From assembly GCA_965279565.1 (NCBI GenBank), contig OZ257249.1:2170001-2234000 (forward strand): a stretch of 64,000 bases of DNA. Direction: 5' to 3'. The position numbers and the translations under genes were made by a program. Positions 52,247 through 61,853 of this stretch are shown here, one piece after another (within the stretch, counting starts at the first letter, position 1; each line of letters opens with the position of its first letter). The notes below the pieces were generated by a model, which was not told where the DNA came from, searched no databases, and saw nothing but the letters and a program-made list of their open reading frames with translations. This stretch comes from Tagaea sp965279565 (GTDB lineage Bacteria > Pseudomonadota > Alphaproteobacteria > CACIAM-22H2).

Positions 52247-52316
52247 CCCTCTCCCCGGAGGGGAGAGGGGACGACACTTCACCCTCTCCCGCCTGCGGGA
52301 GAGGGCGGGGTGAGGG
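52235..52316. repeat. Nested GC-rich palindromic element at the glycosyltransferase stop codon
   Basis: An outer pair CCCTCACCC (52235-52243) / GGGTGAGGG (52308-52316) encloses two hairpins: CCCTCTCCCC-GGA-GGGGAGAGGG (52247-52269) and CCCTCTCCCGC-CT-GCGGGAGAGGG (52282-52305). CCTCTCCCC/GGGGAGAGG elements of this kind are repeated across many high-GC alphaproteobacterial genomes. It may act as a transcription terminator or RNA stabiliser. Confidence 0.85.
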
Positions 52317-52387
52317 TGCTCTGCGCGATTGCTGGCAGCCCGACCCTGTGACACCATTTGCACCATAGGCGCAAAGAAGGGTCCCTC

Positions 52388-53893
<1,506 letters not shown>

Positions 53894-53903
53894 GATCGGG
53901 GGC

Positions 53904-54614
53904 ATGAAGGAAGGTCCCGACATCGCGGGGCTCGCCGCCCTGATCGGCGATCCCGCCCGCGCCAACATGCTTTCCGCGCTGATGGCCGGCATGGCGCTGA
54001 CGGCGGGCGAGCTTGCCGGCGAGGCCGGCGTCACGCCGCAGACCGCCAGCGGGCATCTCGCAAGACTGGTCGATGCGGGCCTGCTGCTGGTCGAGGTGCA
54101 GGGGCGCCACCGCTATTACCGCATCGCCGGGCCCGACGTGGCCGAAGCGCTGGAAACGCTCGACGTGCTCGCCGCGCGCACGGGCCGGCTGCGCGCGCGC
54201 CCGGGCCCGAAGGACGATGCGATGCGCGAAGCGCGGCGCTGCTACGACCATCTCGCCGGGGCGCGCGGCGTGGCGCTGTTCGATGCCCTCGTCGCCGCCG
54301 GCCATATCGCGCACGGGGTCGACGGGTTCGCCCCCACCGCGTCGGGGCGTGCGCGTTTCATGGCCGAAGGGATCGACATGGCCGGGCTCGATGCGCGCCG
54401 CCGGCCCATCTGCCGCGCCTGCCTCGACTGGAGCGAACGCCGCCCGCATCTGGCGGGCTCGCTGGGCGCGGCCCTGCTGAACATGATCCTCGCGCGCGGC
54501 TGGGCGAAGGCCGACCGCAAGGCGCGCGCGATTCGCTTCACGCAGGAAGGGGCCGCCGCATTCGAGGCGTTCCTTCGGCCGCCAGCGAAACTTCCCCGGC
54601 ACGCCGCACGCTAG
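53904..54614 (+). CDS. ArsR-type winged-helix transcription regulator
   Basis: This 236-aa protein carries an ArsR-like N-terminal winged helix (residues 5-75: ALIGDPARANMLSALMAGMA, LTAGELAGEAGVTPQTASGH, LVDAGLLLVEVQGRHRYYRI). The C-terminal part is a larger domain with ICRACLDWSERRPHLAGSLG, characteristic of a subgroup of these regulators that is common in proteobacteria. Its two Cys in CRAC might sense redox or metal, but this is not established. It starts 10 bases after the sensor kinase stop, so the two are probably co-transcribed. Confidence 0.85.
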   Translation: MKEGPDIAGLAALIGDPARANMLSALMAGMALTAGELAGEAGVTPQTASGHLARLVDAGLLLVEVQGRHRYYRIAGPDVAEALETLDVLAARTGRLRARPGPKDDAMREARRCYDHLAGARGVALFDALVAAGHIAHGVDGFAPTASGRARFMAEGIDMAGLDARRRPICRACLDWSERRPHLAGSLGAALLNMILARGWAKADRKARAIRFTQEGAAAFEAFLRPPAKLPRHAAR

Positions 54615-54646
54615 TTTCCCTTCCATCGAATGGATGGAGGATGGAA

Positions 54647-54856
54647 ATGGAAATCACGATTGCGGCCCCGCACGAAACCCTCGGCCCGAAATTCCGCCGC
54701 GCCTTGCTGGCGATGGCACGCCGCGTCTGGACCTGGCAGGAACGCGCGCGTGCGCGCCACCGGCTGGAGCGCCTCGACGACCACGCACTCGCCGACATGG
54801 GCCTGACGCGCGGCGACGTCGAGCGCGAGACAGGCAAGCCGTTCTGGATGGGTTAA
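54647..54856 (+). CDS. DUF1127 small protein
   Basis: This 69-aa protein has a C-terminal DUF1127 (YjiS-like) motif: RHRLERLDDHALADMGLTRGDVERETGKPFW. Small DUF1127 proteins in Alphaproteobacteria have been linked to phosphate, carbon and RNA turnover and act by binding RNA or ribonucleases in some species. Two in-frame ATGs exist; the one at 54647 is six bases from the GGAGG site and is preferred over 54641, which touches it. It stands alone, 26 bases after the ArsR-type gene, and borders the AT-rich island. Confidence 0.85.
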   Translation: MEITIAAPHETLGPKFRRALLAMARRVWTWQERARARHRLERLDDHALADMGLTRGDVERETGKPFWMG

Positions 54857-54945
54857 TACCGAAATATCAACACCATGGTTGCCGCTCTTGAATGAGAAAA
54901 AATTAAACTTCAGAATGCGCGGAGCTATCCATTGTGTGAGGATCT

Positions 54946-55461
54946 ATGGCTACTGTTTTTCCGCCGTCGAACGCAATCGATATCAAAAGTTGTCAGGCTG
55001 GTGACCTAGTCGTTTGTGAAGCACTGAATACCGGCAAGCCAACTCCCGGCATCCTGCTTAGCAGCGGGCCAATTAAGCTATTCGGGTTTCTAGGCCGCCC
55101 GAGTTCTGAAATACCTGAGTTTGCGTTTGTGGATATTTCCGAATGGGACAATTGCGTGCTCAGAATTGCCGATTCCAACGGATACGAGTTCAATTTTTCT
55201 CACGACGCAGTGGAGTTTCGTTCCGAATTCCGTCCAGGTGATCTGCTAATCGGTGCTGATGGCATCCCATTCATGAAGTTCTCCGGCATAAGGGATTGGC
55301 GTGGGAATTATACTTTCAACATGTCGAGTGGACTCCGCGAATCTGTTCAACCTCGCGCAGCTATGTTGATTTCTAGATGGACGCTGCAAATTCCCAGATC
55401 AGCAAGCCATGACGCCATGGTTGTGTTCAACAGCGCTGAGCATCTTGGGAAATCGGGCTAG
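54946..55461 (+). CDS. AT-rich 171-aa protein of unknown function
   Basis: I do not recognise this protein. It is 171 aa, without signal peptide or membrane segment, predominantly beta-strand (GDLVVCEALNTGKPTPGILL, then IKLFGFLGRPSSEIPEFAFV), and ends in a helix-poor segment (PRSASHDAMVVFNSAEHLG). The codon use and base composition are AT-rich unlike the flanking genes, a sign of recent transfer. It is followed after four bases by an HNH-like gene on the same strand, so the two are probably a functional pair. It could be a partner, immunity or sensor subunit, but there is no direct evidence. Confidence 0.7.
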   Translation: MATVFPPSNAIDIKSCQAGDLVVCEALNTGKPTPGILLSSGPIKLFGFLGRPSSEIPEFAFVDISEWDNCVLRIADSNGYEFNFSHDAVEFRSEFRPGDLLIGADGIPFMKFSGIRDWRGNYTFNMSSGLRESVQPRAAMLISRWTLQIPRSASHDAMVVFNSAEHLGKSG

Positions 55462-55465
55462 GTGC

Positions 55466-56263
55466 ATGGGTGAAGCTCAACAGCGAGCAAAGATGAAAAG
55501 GGAGTTTTTACTCAAGCACCCCCTTTGCTGCTTCTGCGGTGGTGAAAGCGCTGCAGACACAGTCGATCATGTTCCTTCGAGACAGATGTTTTCTCTCCGT
55601 CGACGCCCAAAAGGGCTCGAAGTTCCAGCATGTAAGCAATGTAATAACTCAACCAGCCAGCATGAGCAGGTTGCTGCAATGCTTGGGCGCGTGTATCCGG
55701 ATGCGGGATCGGATGCTGAAAATGAAGAGACCGCGAGGATAATTCATGCTGTGAACAATAATTTCCCGAACGTGTTAAGAGAGATGACCCCATCTCGACG
55801 TCAAGAAAGGCAATTTGAGTCGGAGAAAGCGTCTCTGCCAGAAGGCGCTGCGGGAGTTTTGAATGTTTCTGGCCCACACTTGAACAGAAGTATTCAAATT
55901 TTTGGTGCAAAAATGGGGTTCGCACTCTTTTACCAAAAGGTTGGAAAAATCCTGCCTAAGGCCGGAGGCGTTGCTGTCCGATGGTATTCAAACCACGACG
56001 CAATTGCGGGGAAAATTCCCGAAGAACTTCTACGAATTCTTGGGCCAGAAGAGACGCTTCAACAAGGGCGCTGGAACGTGAATGACCAGTTTAATTACTC
56101 ATTTGCAATGCCGTCTAGCAGGCGTGCGGCGGCATTCTTTTCCACGTTTCGAAAATCGTTCGCCGTCCTTTCATGGGCGAGTGTTGATGTTCAATCATTT
56201 TCCGGAACTGCAAATTTGCAGGTGCACCGGCCCGGGCTATGGACTACCTCGGCATCTAACTAA
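55466..56263 (+). CDS. HNH-like zinc-finger protein in an AT-rich island
   Basis: This 265-aa protein starts with an HNH-type zinc finger: CxxC at Cys21/Cys24 (LCCFCGG), Asp34-His35 (VDHVPS), CxxC at Cys56/Cys59 (ACKQCNN) with Asn60/61 and His66. That arrangement is typical of HNH nucleases. The remaining ~195 residues are not recognised; they include IIHAVNNNFPNVLREMTPSR and GFALFYQKVGKILPKAGGV. It starts four bases after the 171-aa gene. Like its neighbour it is AT-rich, so it was probably acquired by transfer. A role in defence or in a mobile element is possible, and it could also be an orphan nuclease. Confidence 0.7.
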   Translation: MGEAQQRAKMKREFLLKHPLCCFCGGESAADTVDHVPSRQMFSLRRRPKGLEVPACKQCNNSTSQHEQVAAMLGRVYPDAGSDAENEETARIIHAVNNNFPNVLREMTPSRRQERQFESEKASLPEGAAGVLNVSGPHLNRSIQIFGAKMGFALFYQKVGKILPKAGGVAVRWYSNHDAIAGKIPEELLRILGPEETLQQGRWNVNDQFNYSFAMPSSRRAAAFFSTFRKSFAVLSWASVDVQSFSGTANLQVHRPGLWTTSASN

Positions 56264-56280
56264 AAGAACTTGAGTTAAAT

Positions 56281-57132
56281 TCAGCGCGTCGCACTCCGGC
56301 GCATCGCGATCAGCCCGCAGGCGACGACGATGGCCGCCCCCGTCCAGGTCCAGAAGCCGGGCACGTCGCCATAGATGACGACGCCGAGGACCGTGGCGAA
56401 GACGAGCATGAAATAGTTGTAGGGCTGGAGTTCGCTTGCCGGGGCGAGGGCAAGCGCCCGCACGACGAAGATGTGCGCACCGGCCCCCATCACGCCGCCG
56501 ACGACCAGCAGGAACCAGCCCGTCGCGTCGGGCCATTCCCAGACGAACGTCGCGGCGATGCCGAGCAGGAACAGGCCGACGATGGGCGTGTGCAGCGTCG
56601 TCACGTCGGTCGAATCGATCTGGCCGACGATGCGGGTCAGCACCTGGTAGACGCCCCACGTGACCGTGGCGACGACGGCCAGCCACATCGACGGGCCGAA
56701 CTGCTCGAAGGCCGGACCGACCACGAGGATGGCGCCCGTCATGCCGCCGGCGACGAGCAGCCAGCCGACGAAATCGACGCGCTCCTTCAGGAAGAAGTGG
56801 GCCAACGCCGTCGTCAGCAGCGGGGCGGCGGCCGCCAGCGCGTGCACGTCGGCCAGCGGCAGGTAGCGGAACGACAGCACGAAGGCGCCCATCTCCAGCA
56901 GCAGGACGAGCGTGCGCAACGCCTGCCACCACGGGGCGCGGCTCTTCAGCACCAGCCACGGGCCCTTGCGCGCGATGATGCAGCCCATCGCGACGAACAG
57001 CGCGAAGCGGATCGCCATGATCTGCGGCACGGCATAGGTCTGCGTCAGCGTCTTGTTGAGCGCGTCCATCGACACGAACAACACCATCGCCGCGAGGAAA
57101 TAGAGGATCGGCCGCAGCCTTGAGGCGGCCAC
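56281..57132 (-). CDS. EamA/DMT-superfamily transporter
   Basis: This 283-aa inner-membrane protein has about ten helices in two EamA repeats. The first repeat includes MAIRFALFVAMGCIIA and PLLTTALAHFFLKERVDFVG; the second includes HTPIVGLFLLGIAATFVW and LQPYNYFMLVFATVLGVVIY. The start is GTG at 57132, whose G is the last base of the fhs stop (TAGTG), so the two genes are coupled. It lies in an operon with a TPP enzyme and formate-tetrahydrofolate ligase, and may export a metabolite from that route, though EamA proteins are very diverse. Confidence 0.85.
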   Translation of the reverse strand: MAASRLRPILYFLAAMVLFVSMDALNKTLTQTYAVPQIMAIRFALFVAMGCIIARKGPWLVLKSRAPWWQALRTLVLLLEMGAFVLSFRYLPLADVHALAAAAPLLTTALAHFFLKERVDFVGWLLVAGGMTGAILVVGPAFEQFGPSMWLAVVATVTWGVYQVLTRIVGQIDSTDVTTLHTPIVGLFLLGIAATFVWEWPDATGWFLLVVGGVMGAGAHIFVVRALALAPASELQPYNYFMLVFATVLGVVIYGDVPGFWTWTGAAIVVACGLIAMRRSATR

Positions 57133-58790
57133 TAGAAGATCCCGTCGATCTCGCCCGCGGCGTCGAGCCCGATGGCCTCTGCCGCGGGAACGCGCGGCAG
57201 GCCGGGCATGGTCATCACGTCGCCGGCCAGCGCGACGACGAAACCGGCCCCCGCCGACAGGCGGATCTCGCGCACCGGCACGTCGTGGCCGGTGGGCGCC
57301 CCCTTCAGGGCCGGATCGGCAGCGAAGGAATACTGCGTCTTGGCCATGCAGACCGGGAACTTGCCGAAGCCGGCGGCTTCGAGTGCTTCGAGCCGCTTGG
57401 CGGCAGCGGGCGCGAAGCTGACCGAGCCGGCGCGATAGATCTCGCGCGCGATCGTCTCGATCTTCGCCGTGAGCTTCATGTCGTCGGGATAGAGCGGCGC
57501 GAATTTCGCCTCGCCCTTCGCGATGGTCTCGACCGCCGCGCGCGCGAGCTCTTCGGCCCCCTTGCCGCCGTCGGCCCAGTGCTTGGCGCGGATCGCCTTC
57601 GTGCCGACGGCCGCGCACGCCTTCTCGATGGCGGTCCATTCGGCGTCGGTGTCGGTCGTGAAGGCGTTGATCGCGACGAGCACGGGCAGCCCGAACTTGC
57701 GCAGGTTCTCGACATGGCGCGTCAGGTTGGACAGGCCGCGCTCGACGGCCGCCACGTCCTCGGTGCCAAGGGCCTTCGCGTCCGCACCGCCCTGCAGCTT
57801 CAGCGCGCGCACCGTCGCCACGACGACGGCGAGATCGGGCGACAGGCCGGCCTGCCGGCACTTGATGTCGAGGAACTTCTCGGCCCCCAGATCGGCGCCG
57901 AAGCCGGCTTCGGTCACCGTATAGTCGGCAAGACCAAGTGCTGTCGTCGTCGCGAGCACCGAGTTGCAGCCATGCGCGATGTTCGCGAACGGGCCGCCAT
58001 GCACGAAGACCGGGTTGTTCTCCAGCGTCTGGACGAGGTTGGGCTTGATCGCGTCCTTCAGGATCGCGGCCATCGCGCCCGACGCCTTCAGGTCGGCGGC
58101 CGTGATGCGTGTGCCGTCCTTCTGGTCGGCGACGACGATGCGCGAAAGCCGCGCCTCCAGGTCCTTGGCGTCCTTCGCCAGGCACAGGATCGCCATAACC
58201 TCCGACGCGGTCGTGATATCGAAGCGCGTTTCGCGCATGAAGCCGTTGCCGGCACCCATGCCCACGACGATGTCGCGAAGTGCACGGTCGTTCATGTCCA
58301 TCACGCGCGGCCATGTCACGCGGCGCGGATCGATGGCGGGCGCCTTGCCCCAATAGGCGTGGTTGTCGACGAGGGCGGCCAGCAGGTTGTGCGCCGTGCC
58401 GATCGCGTGGATGTCGCCGGTGAAATGCAGGTTGATGTCGGCCATCGGCACGATCTGCGCCATGCCGCCGCCGGTGGCCCCGCCCTTCTGCCCGAAGCAC
58501 GGGCCCAGCGACGGTTCGCGCAGGCAGATCGCCGTCTTCTTGCCGATGCGGTTGAGCGCGTCGCCCAGCCCGATGGTCGTCGTCGTCTTGCCTTCGCCGG
58601 CTTTCGTCGGGTTGATCGCGGTGACGAGGATCAGCTTGCCGCGGCCCTTCGATTTCGGCAGCGCCGCGAGATCGATCTTCGCCTTCGCCTTGCCGTAGAA
58701 TTCGAGCGCCGCTTCGGGAATGCCGAGCTTCGCCGCCACGCCCGCGAGCGGGGCCAGCTTCGCCTTGCGGGCGATTTCGATGTCGGACAT
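57132..58790 (-). CDS. fhs: Formate-tetrahydrofolate ligase
   Basis: This 552-aa enzyme uses ATP to join formate to tetrahydrofolate, giving 10-formyl-THF for one-carbon metabolism. The P-loop is TPTKAGEGKTTTTIGL-like (INPTKAGEGKTTTTIGLGDA), followed by REPSLGPCFGQKGGATGGG, both hallmarks of the family. The ATG at 58790 gives a normal N-terminus (MSDIEIARKAKLAP). It is the middle gene between a TPP enzyme (two-base gap) and an EamA transporter (one-base overlap). Formate might come from a decarboxylation in the same operon; that link is an inference. Confidence 0.95.
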   Translation of the reverse strand: MSDIEIARKAKLAPLAGVAAKLGIPEAALEFYGKAKAKIDLAALPKSKGRGKLILVTAINPTKAGEGKTTTTIGLGDALNRIGKKTAICLREPSLGPCFGQKGGATGGGMAQIVPMADINLHFTGDIHAIGTAHNLLAALVDNHAYWGKAPAIDPRRVTWPRVMDMNDRALRDIVVGMGAGNGFMRETRFDITTASEVMAILCLAKDAKDLEARLSRIVVADQKDGTRITAADLKASGAMAAILKDAIKPNLVQTLENNPVFVHGGPFANIAHGCNSVLATTTALGLADYTVTEAGFGADLGAEKFLDIKCRQAGLSPDLAVVVATVRALKLQGGADAKALGTEDVAAVERGLSNLTRHVENLRKFGLPVLVAINAFTTDTDAEWTAIEKACAAVGTKAIRAKHWADGGKGAEELARAAVETIAKGEAKFAPLYPDDMKLTAKIETIAREIYRAGSVSFAPAAAKRLEALEAAGFGKFPVCMAKTQYSFAADPALKGAPTGHDVPVREIRLSAGAGFVVALAGDVMTMPGLPRVPAAEAIGLDAAGEIDGIF

Positions 58791-58792
58791 GG

Positions 58793-60481
58793 CTACTTCG
58801 CCGCCTCTGCCTGCCGCTTCAATGCTGCTTCCCGGATCGCCGAGATCGTCGTGCGCGTGCTGATGAGTTCGGGGTCGGTCCTGAGCTCGATCACCGCCGG
58901 CTTCTTCGACGCGACGGCGCGGCGGAAGGCGGGCAGGAAATCGTCGGTCTTCTCGACCGTCTCGCCGTGGCAGCCCAACGCGCGCGCGAAGGCGGCGAAA
59001 TCGGGATTGACCAGATCGGTGCCGACGACGCGCCCCGGGTGCTCGCGCTCCTGGTGCATGCGGATCGTGCCGTAGATGCGGTTGTTGAACACGAGGATGA
59101 TGGGCGCCCCGCCATGCTGGAGGGCCGTCGCGATCTCCTGCCCCGACATCATGAACCCGCCGTCGCCAACACAGCCGATGACCAGTCGCCCGGGATGGAC
59201 GAGCGAGGCCGCGACAGCGGCCGGCACCGAATAGCCCATCGCCCCCGAGGTGGGGCCGACGAAGCGCGCCGGGCGCGCATAGGTGAGGTAGCGGTGCGGC
59301 CAGCCGGTGTGGTTGCCGGCATCGACCGTGACGGTGAATTCCGCCGGCAGCTCGGCCGCCAACGCGCGCAGCGCCTTGCCCATGTCGAGCGGGCCGTTAT
59401 AGGGGGTGGGGATGAGGTTCGCCTCGTACTGTGCGCGCGCCTCCTTCGTCCAGCCGGCCCACGGGCGCTCGGCCAGCGGCTTTGCCTTGGCGAGTGCGAG
59501 TGCAAACAGCGACGCGTTGGCCTGGATCGCGAGATCGGCGTTGTAGACGCGGCCCGTCTCCTCGGCCGACGCGTGCACGTGGATCAGCTTCTGGCGCGGG
59601 CGGGGCGAGTCCATCAGCGTATAGCCCTGCGTGGTCATCTCGCCCATGCGGGCACCCACGACGAGCAGCAGGTCGGCGTCCTTCGCGCGCTGGGCGAGGG
59701 CGGGTGTCGTCACGGTCCCGTATTCGCCGACATAGCAGCGGCTTTCGTTCGGGAACGCGTCGATGCGCCGGAAGCCGGCGGTGACGGCGATGTCGTTGGC
59801 CTCCGCGAACTGGCGGAAGGCCTGGCCGGCCTCGTCGCTCCAGCCCGGCCCGCCGAGGATGGCGAGCGGCCGCTTCGCCGCGGCGATCAGCGCCATGGCG
59901 CGCTCGATGTCGGACGCCGCCGGTGCGGCGCGCACCGGGCGGTACGGGTCGGCGTCGGCCACATCGACCTTGTCGGTCAGCATGTCCTCGGGCAACGCGA
60001 GCACGACGGGGCCGGGGCGGCCCGACGTGGCGACATGGAAGGCGCGCGCCATGTATTCCGGGATGCGCTCGGCAAGGTCGATCTGGGCGGCCCACTTGGC
60101 GACGGGCCCGAACATCTGGCGGTAGTCGATCTCCTGGAACGCCTCGCGGTCCATCATGTCGCGGCCGACCTGGCCGACGAGCAGGATCATCGGCGTCGAA
60201 TCCTGGAAGGCCGTGTGCACGCCGACGGCCGCCTGGCACGCACCGGGCCCGCGCGTGACCATCGCGATGCCGGGCCGGCCCGTCAGCTTGCCGTAGGCGT
60301 CGGCCATGTTGGCGGCCCCCGCCTCGTGGCGCGAATTGACGAGCTTGATCTGCGGGGAGTCGTGCAGCGCATCGAGCACTTCCAGATAGCTCTCGCCCGG
60401 CACGCAGAACGCCATGTCGGCGCCGTGGACCAGAAGCTGGTCGACCAGGATCCGTCCGCCACTGCGCGTCTTCTTGCCCAT
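58793..60481 (-). CDS. Thiamine-diphosphate-dependent enzyme, acetolactate synthase-like
   Basis: This 562-aa TPP enzyme has an N-terminal Pyr domain with the catalytic Glu53 (VNSRHEAGAANMADAYG), a middle domain, and a C-terminal PP domain with the metal motif VGDGGFMMSGQEIATAL and FNNRIYGTIRMHQ. It has the large-subunit length and layout of acetolactate synthases and related decarboxylases but lacks a small-subunit partner nearby. It heads an operon with formate-tetrahydrofolate ligase two bases downstream. The substrate is uncertain: a 2-oxo acid decarboxylase, oxalyl-CoA decarboxylase-like or acyloin enzyme are all possible. The ATG at 60481 gives the common MGKKTRSGGRI start. Confidence 0.85.
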   Translation of the reverse strand: MGKKTRSGGRILVDQLLVHGADMAFCVPGESYLEVLDALHDSPQIKLVNSRHEAGAANMADAYGKLTGRPGIAMVTRGPGACQAAVGVHTAFQDSTPMILLVGQVGRDMMDREAFQEIDYRQMFGPVAKWAAQIDLAERIPEYMARAFHVATSGRPGPVVLALPEDMLTDKVDVADADPYRPVRAAPAASDIERAMALIAAAKRPLAILGGPGWSDEAGQAFRQFAEANDIAVTAGFRRIDAFPNESRCYVGEYGTVTTPALAQRAKDADLLLVVGARMGEMTTQGYTLMDSPRPRQKLIHVHASAEETGRVYNADLAIQANASLFALALAKAKPLAERPWAGWTKEARAQYEANLIPTPYNGPLDMGKALRALAAELPAEFTVTVDAGNHTGWPHRYLTYARPARFVGPTSGAMGYSVPAAVAASLVHPGRLVIGCVGDGGFMMSGQEIATALQHGGAPIILVFNNRIYGTIRMHQEREHPGRVVGTDLVNPDFAAFARALGCHGETVEKTDDFLPAFRRAVASKKPAVIELRTDPELISTRTTISAIREAALKRQAEAAK

Positions 60482-60555
60482 CGTTTCCGCCCGTTTGGTT
60501 GACAGGGCGCCAGTTATAGACGGCAGGCGGAAGCCGGTCTACGCTGCACTGCATC

Positions 60556-61008
60556 ATGAACGACGTACCGAAATGGATGTGGGACGACGACCACAGCGTG
60601 TTCCGCGATCACGTGGGCTACAGCCCGATCGCATGGCGCGAAGGCTATGTCGAACTCGAACTGACGCTCGCCGACAAGCACCGCAACCGCTCGGGCATCG
60701 CGCATGGCGGCGTCATCGCCACGCTGATCGACGCGGCCGGCGGATTCGCCGGCTGCTGGTGCCCGCACCGCGAGCGCATCAGGCGCGCGTCCACGCTGTC
60801 GCTCAACACGCAGTTCGTCTCGCCCGGCCGGCTGGGCCGCCGGCTGGTGACGACGGGGCGCGCGCGCGCCGGCGGCAAGTCGATCTTCTTCGCGACCATG
60901 GAAATCCTCGACGACGAAGGCAAGCTCGTCGCGACCGGCGAGGGTGTCTACAAATACCGCCCCGGCAGCGAGACCAGCGAAGGCGTGCCGCGGGACAAGG
61001 CGCCGTAG
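60556..61008 (+). CDS. PaaI-family hotdog thioesterase
   Basis: This 150-aa hotdog-fold enzyme hydrolyses acyl-CoA thioesters. The active-site helix is SGIAHGGVIATLIDAAGG with His50, Gly51-Gly52 and Asp59; ISLNTQF-like (LSLNTQFVSPGRLGRRL) and the conserved GEGVYKYRPG at the end also fit. It probably removes stalled CoA esters. It is divergent from the TPP operon with a 74-bp gap and converges with the HTH antitoxin-like gene, leaving one base between the stops. Confidence 0.88.
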   Translation: MNDVPKWMWDDDHSVFRDHVGYSPIAWREGYVELELTLADKHRNRSGIAHGGVIATLIDAAGGFAGCWCPHRERIRRASTLSLNTQFVSPGRLGRRLVTTGRARAGGKSIFFATMEILDDEGKLVATGEGVYKYRPGSETSEGVPRDKAP

Positions 61009-61009
61009 C

Positions 61010-61528
61010 TCAGCCCTTGGAAATCCCCAGCGCCCGGTCGATCGCGTCGGGATCGTTGGCGATCAGCCACAAGGCGAGGCGTGCGGCGACATCCGGCTTC
61101 GCGCGGCCCTGTTCCCAGTTCTTGATCGTCGCGTCCGTGAAGCCGTAGCGCGCGGCGAACTCGGGCTGCGACAGGCCCGTGCGCGCGCGTATTTCGGCCG
61201 GCACGACGTCGGGCGCCTTCGGCCGCATGACGCGGATGCCGAACCGCGTGAATGCGCCGCCGAGCGCCACGTCGACTCCCGAAAGCGCCGTCGCCGCGCG
61301 GTGGAATTCGGCGATCCGGCCGAGGATCGAATGCCCCTCGCGCAGCGGTACGGCATGCGCCGTCAGCGCATAGGCGAATTCGATGCGATGGTTGTCGAAT
61401 GCCTTCGGGTCGGCCAGTTCAAGCAGGACCGGAACGCGCGGGCCGGCGATAACGGACCTGTTTCGGGCGACGGCCGGGGTTAGCCCCGCTTGTGCGAGTC
61501 GCGCCTTGAACAACGACAACTTCGACAT
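61010..61528 (-). CDS. XRE-type HTH protein, antitoxin-like
   Basis: This 172-aa protein has a C-terminal XRE helix-turn-helix (residues 112-146: IRARTGLSQPEFAARYGFTD, then ATIKNWEQGRAKPD) followed by a short helix. The first 110 residues contain AVPLREGHSILGRIAEFHRA, a pattern seen in antitoxins and small regulators. GGAGAAGG stands before its ATG at 61528, so translation from there is well supported. The start lies inside the 107-aa upstream gene in another frame; the 110-base overlap is long. Toxin first then HTH antitoxin is the order of HigBA-like modules. A candidate operator palindrome lies upstream of the pair. Confidence 0.7.
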   Translation of the reverse strand: MSKLSLFKARLAQAGLTPAVARNRSVIAGPRVPVLLELADPKAFDNHRIEFAYALTAHAVPLREGHSILGRIAEFHRAATALSGVDVALGGAFTRFGIRVMRPKAPDVVPAEIRARTGLSQPEFAARYGFTDATIKNWEQGRAKPDVAARLALWLIANDPDAIDRALGISKG

Positions 61529-61742
61529 CTGCCTTCTCCGCCAGAAACGCCGCCACTTGCCGCAGCAGGTTGGGACCGACCCCGTTTGCGCCCGGCCCCG
61601 CAACGTGGAGGCCGATCAGCACAAGTTCCGCCGGCCGGAACTCGACCTCGGCGAGGAGCGTCAACGCCTTTCCGCCGATCTCGATTTCGAGCGTCACGAG
61701 ATTGTCGACGTCGAATACGGCGGCGTACTTGGGTTCCGTCAT
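61419..61742 (-). CDS. 107-aa toxin-like protein overlapping the HTH gene
   Basis: This 107-aa protein has an N-terminal half rich in beta strands (PKYAAVFDVDNLVTLEIEIG) and a conserved-looking C-terminal half, LIGLHVAGPGANGVGPNLLR and then GATRTSGANPGRRPKQVRYR. The RTSGANPGRRP segment resembles the ends of small proteins encoded in toxin cassettes. It reads 110 bases into the HTH gene in a different frame. The start codon sits just after the -10-like TATGAT, with almost no leader, so a leaderless transcript is possible. It is proposed as the toxin of a two-gene module, but no catalytic residue can be named. Confidence 0.5.
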   Translation of the reverse strand: MTEPKYAAVFDVDNLVTLEIEIGGKALTLLAEVEFRPAELVLIGLHVAGPGANGVGPNLLRQVAAFLAEKADVEVVVVQGATRTSGANPGRRPKQVRYRRPARSGPA

Positions 61743-61755
61743 CTTCTATCATATC

Positions 61756-61766
61756 CGCAACTTGCG
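61756..61766. promoter_or_regulatory. Candidate operator of the toxin-antitoxin-like pair
   Basis: CGCAA-C-TTGCG is an 11-bp inverted repeat 14 bases upstream of the 107-aa gene start, next to TATGAT (- strand, 61753-61748), a good -10 element. This position is where an HTH antitoxin would bind to control its own operon. Confidence 0.45.
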
Positions 61767-61853
61767 TACTACATTCAAGTCGGGCAGGGGTGGTGTCCAG
61801 TTCCGGCGCCCCCTATAAACGGAGCCTTCCCGTATTCCCCCCCCGGAGCCGAC

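Noticed and set aside
52235..52316. Repeats as a CRISPR array
   Set aside because: They are nested palindromes without spacers of regular size; no cas genes are present.
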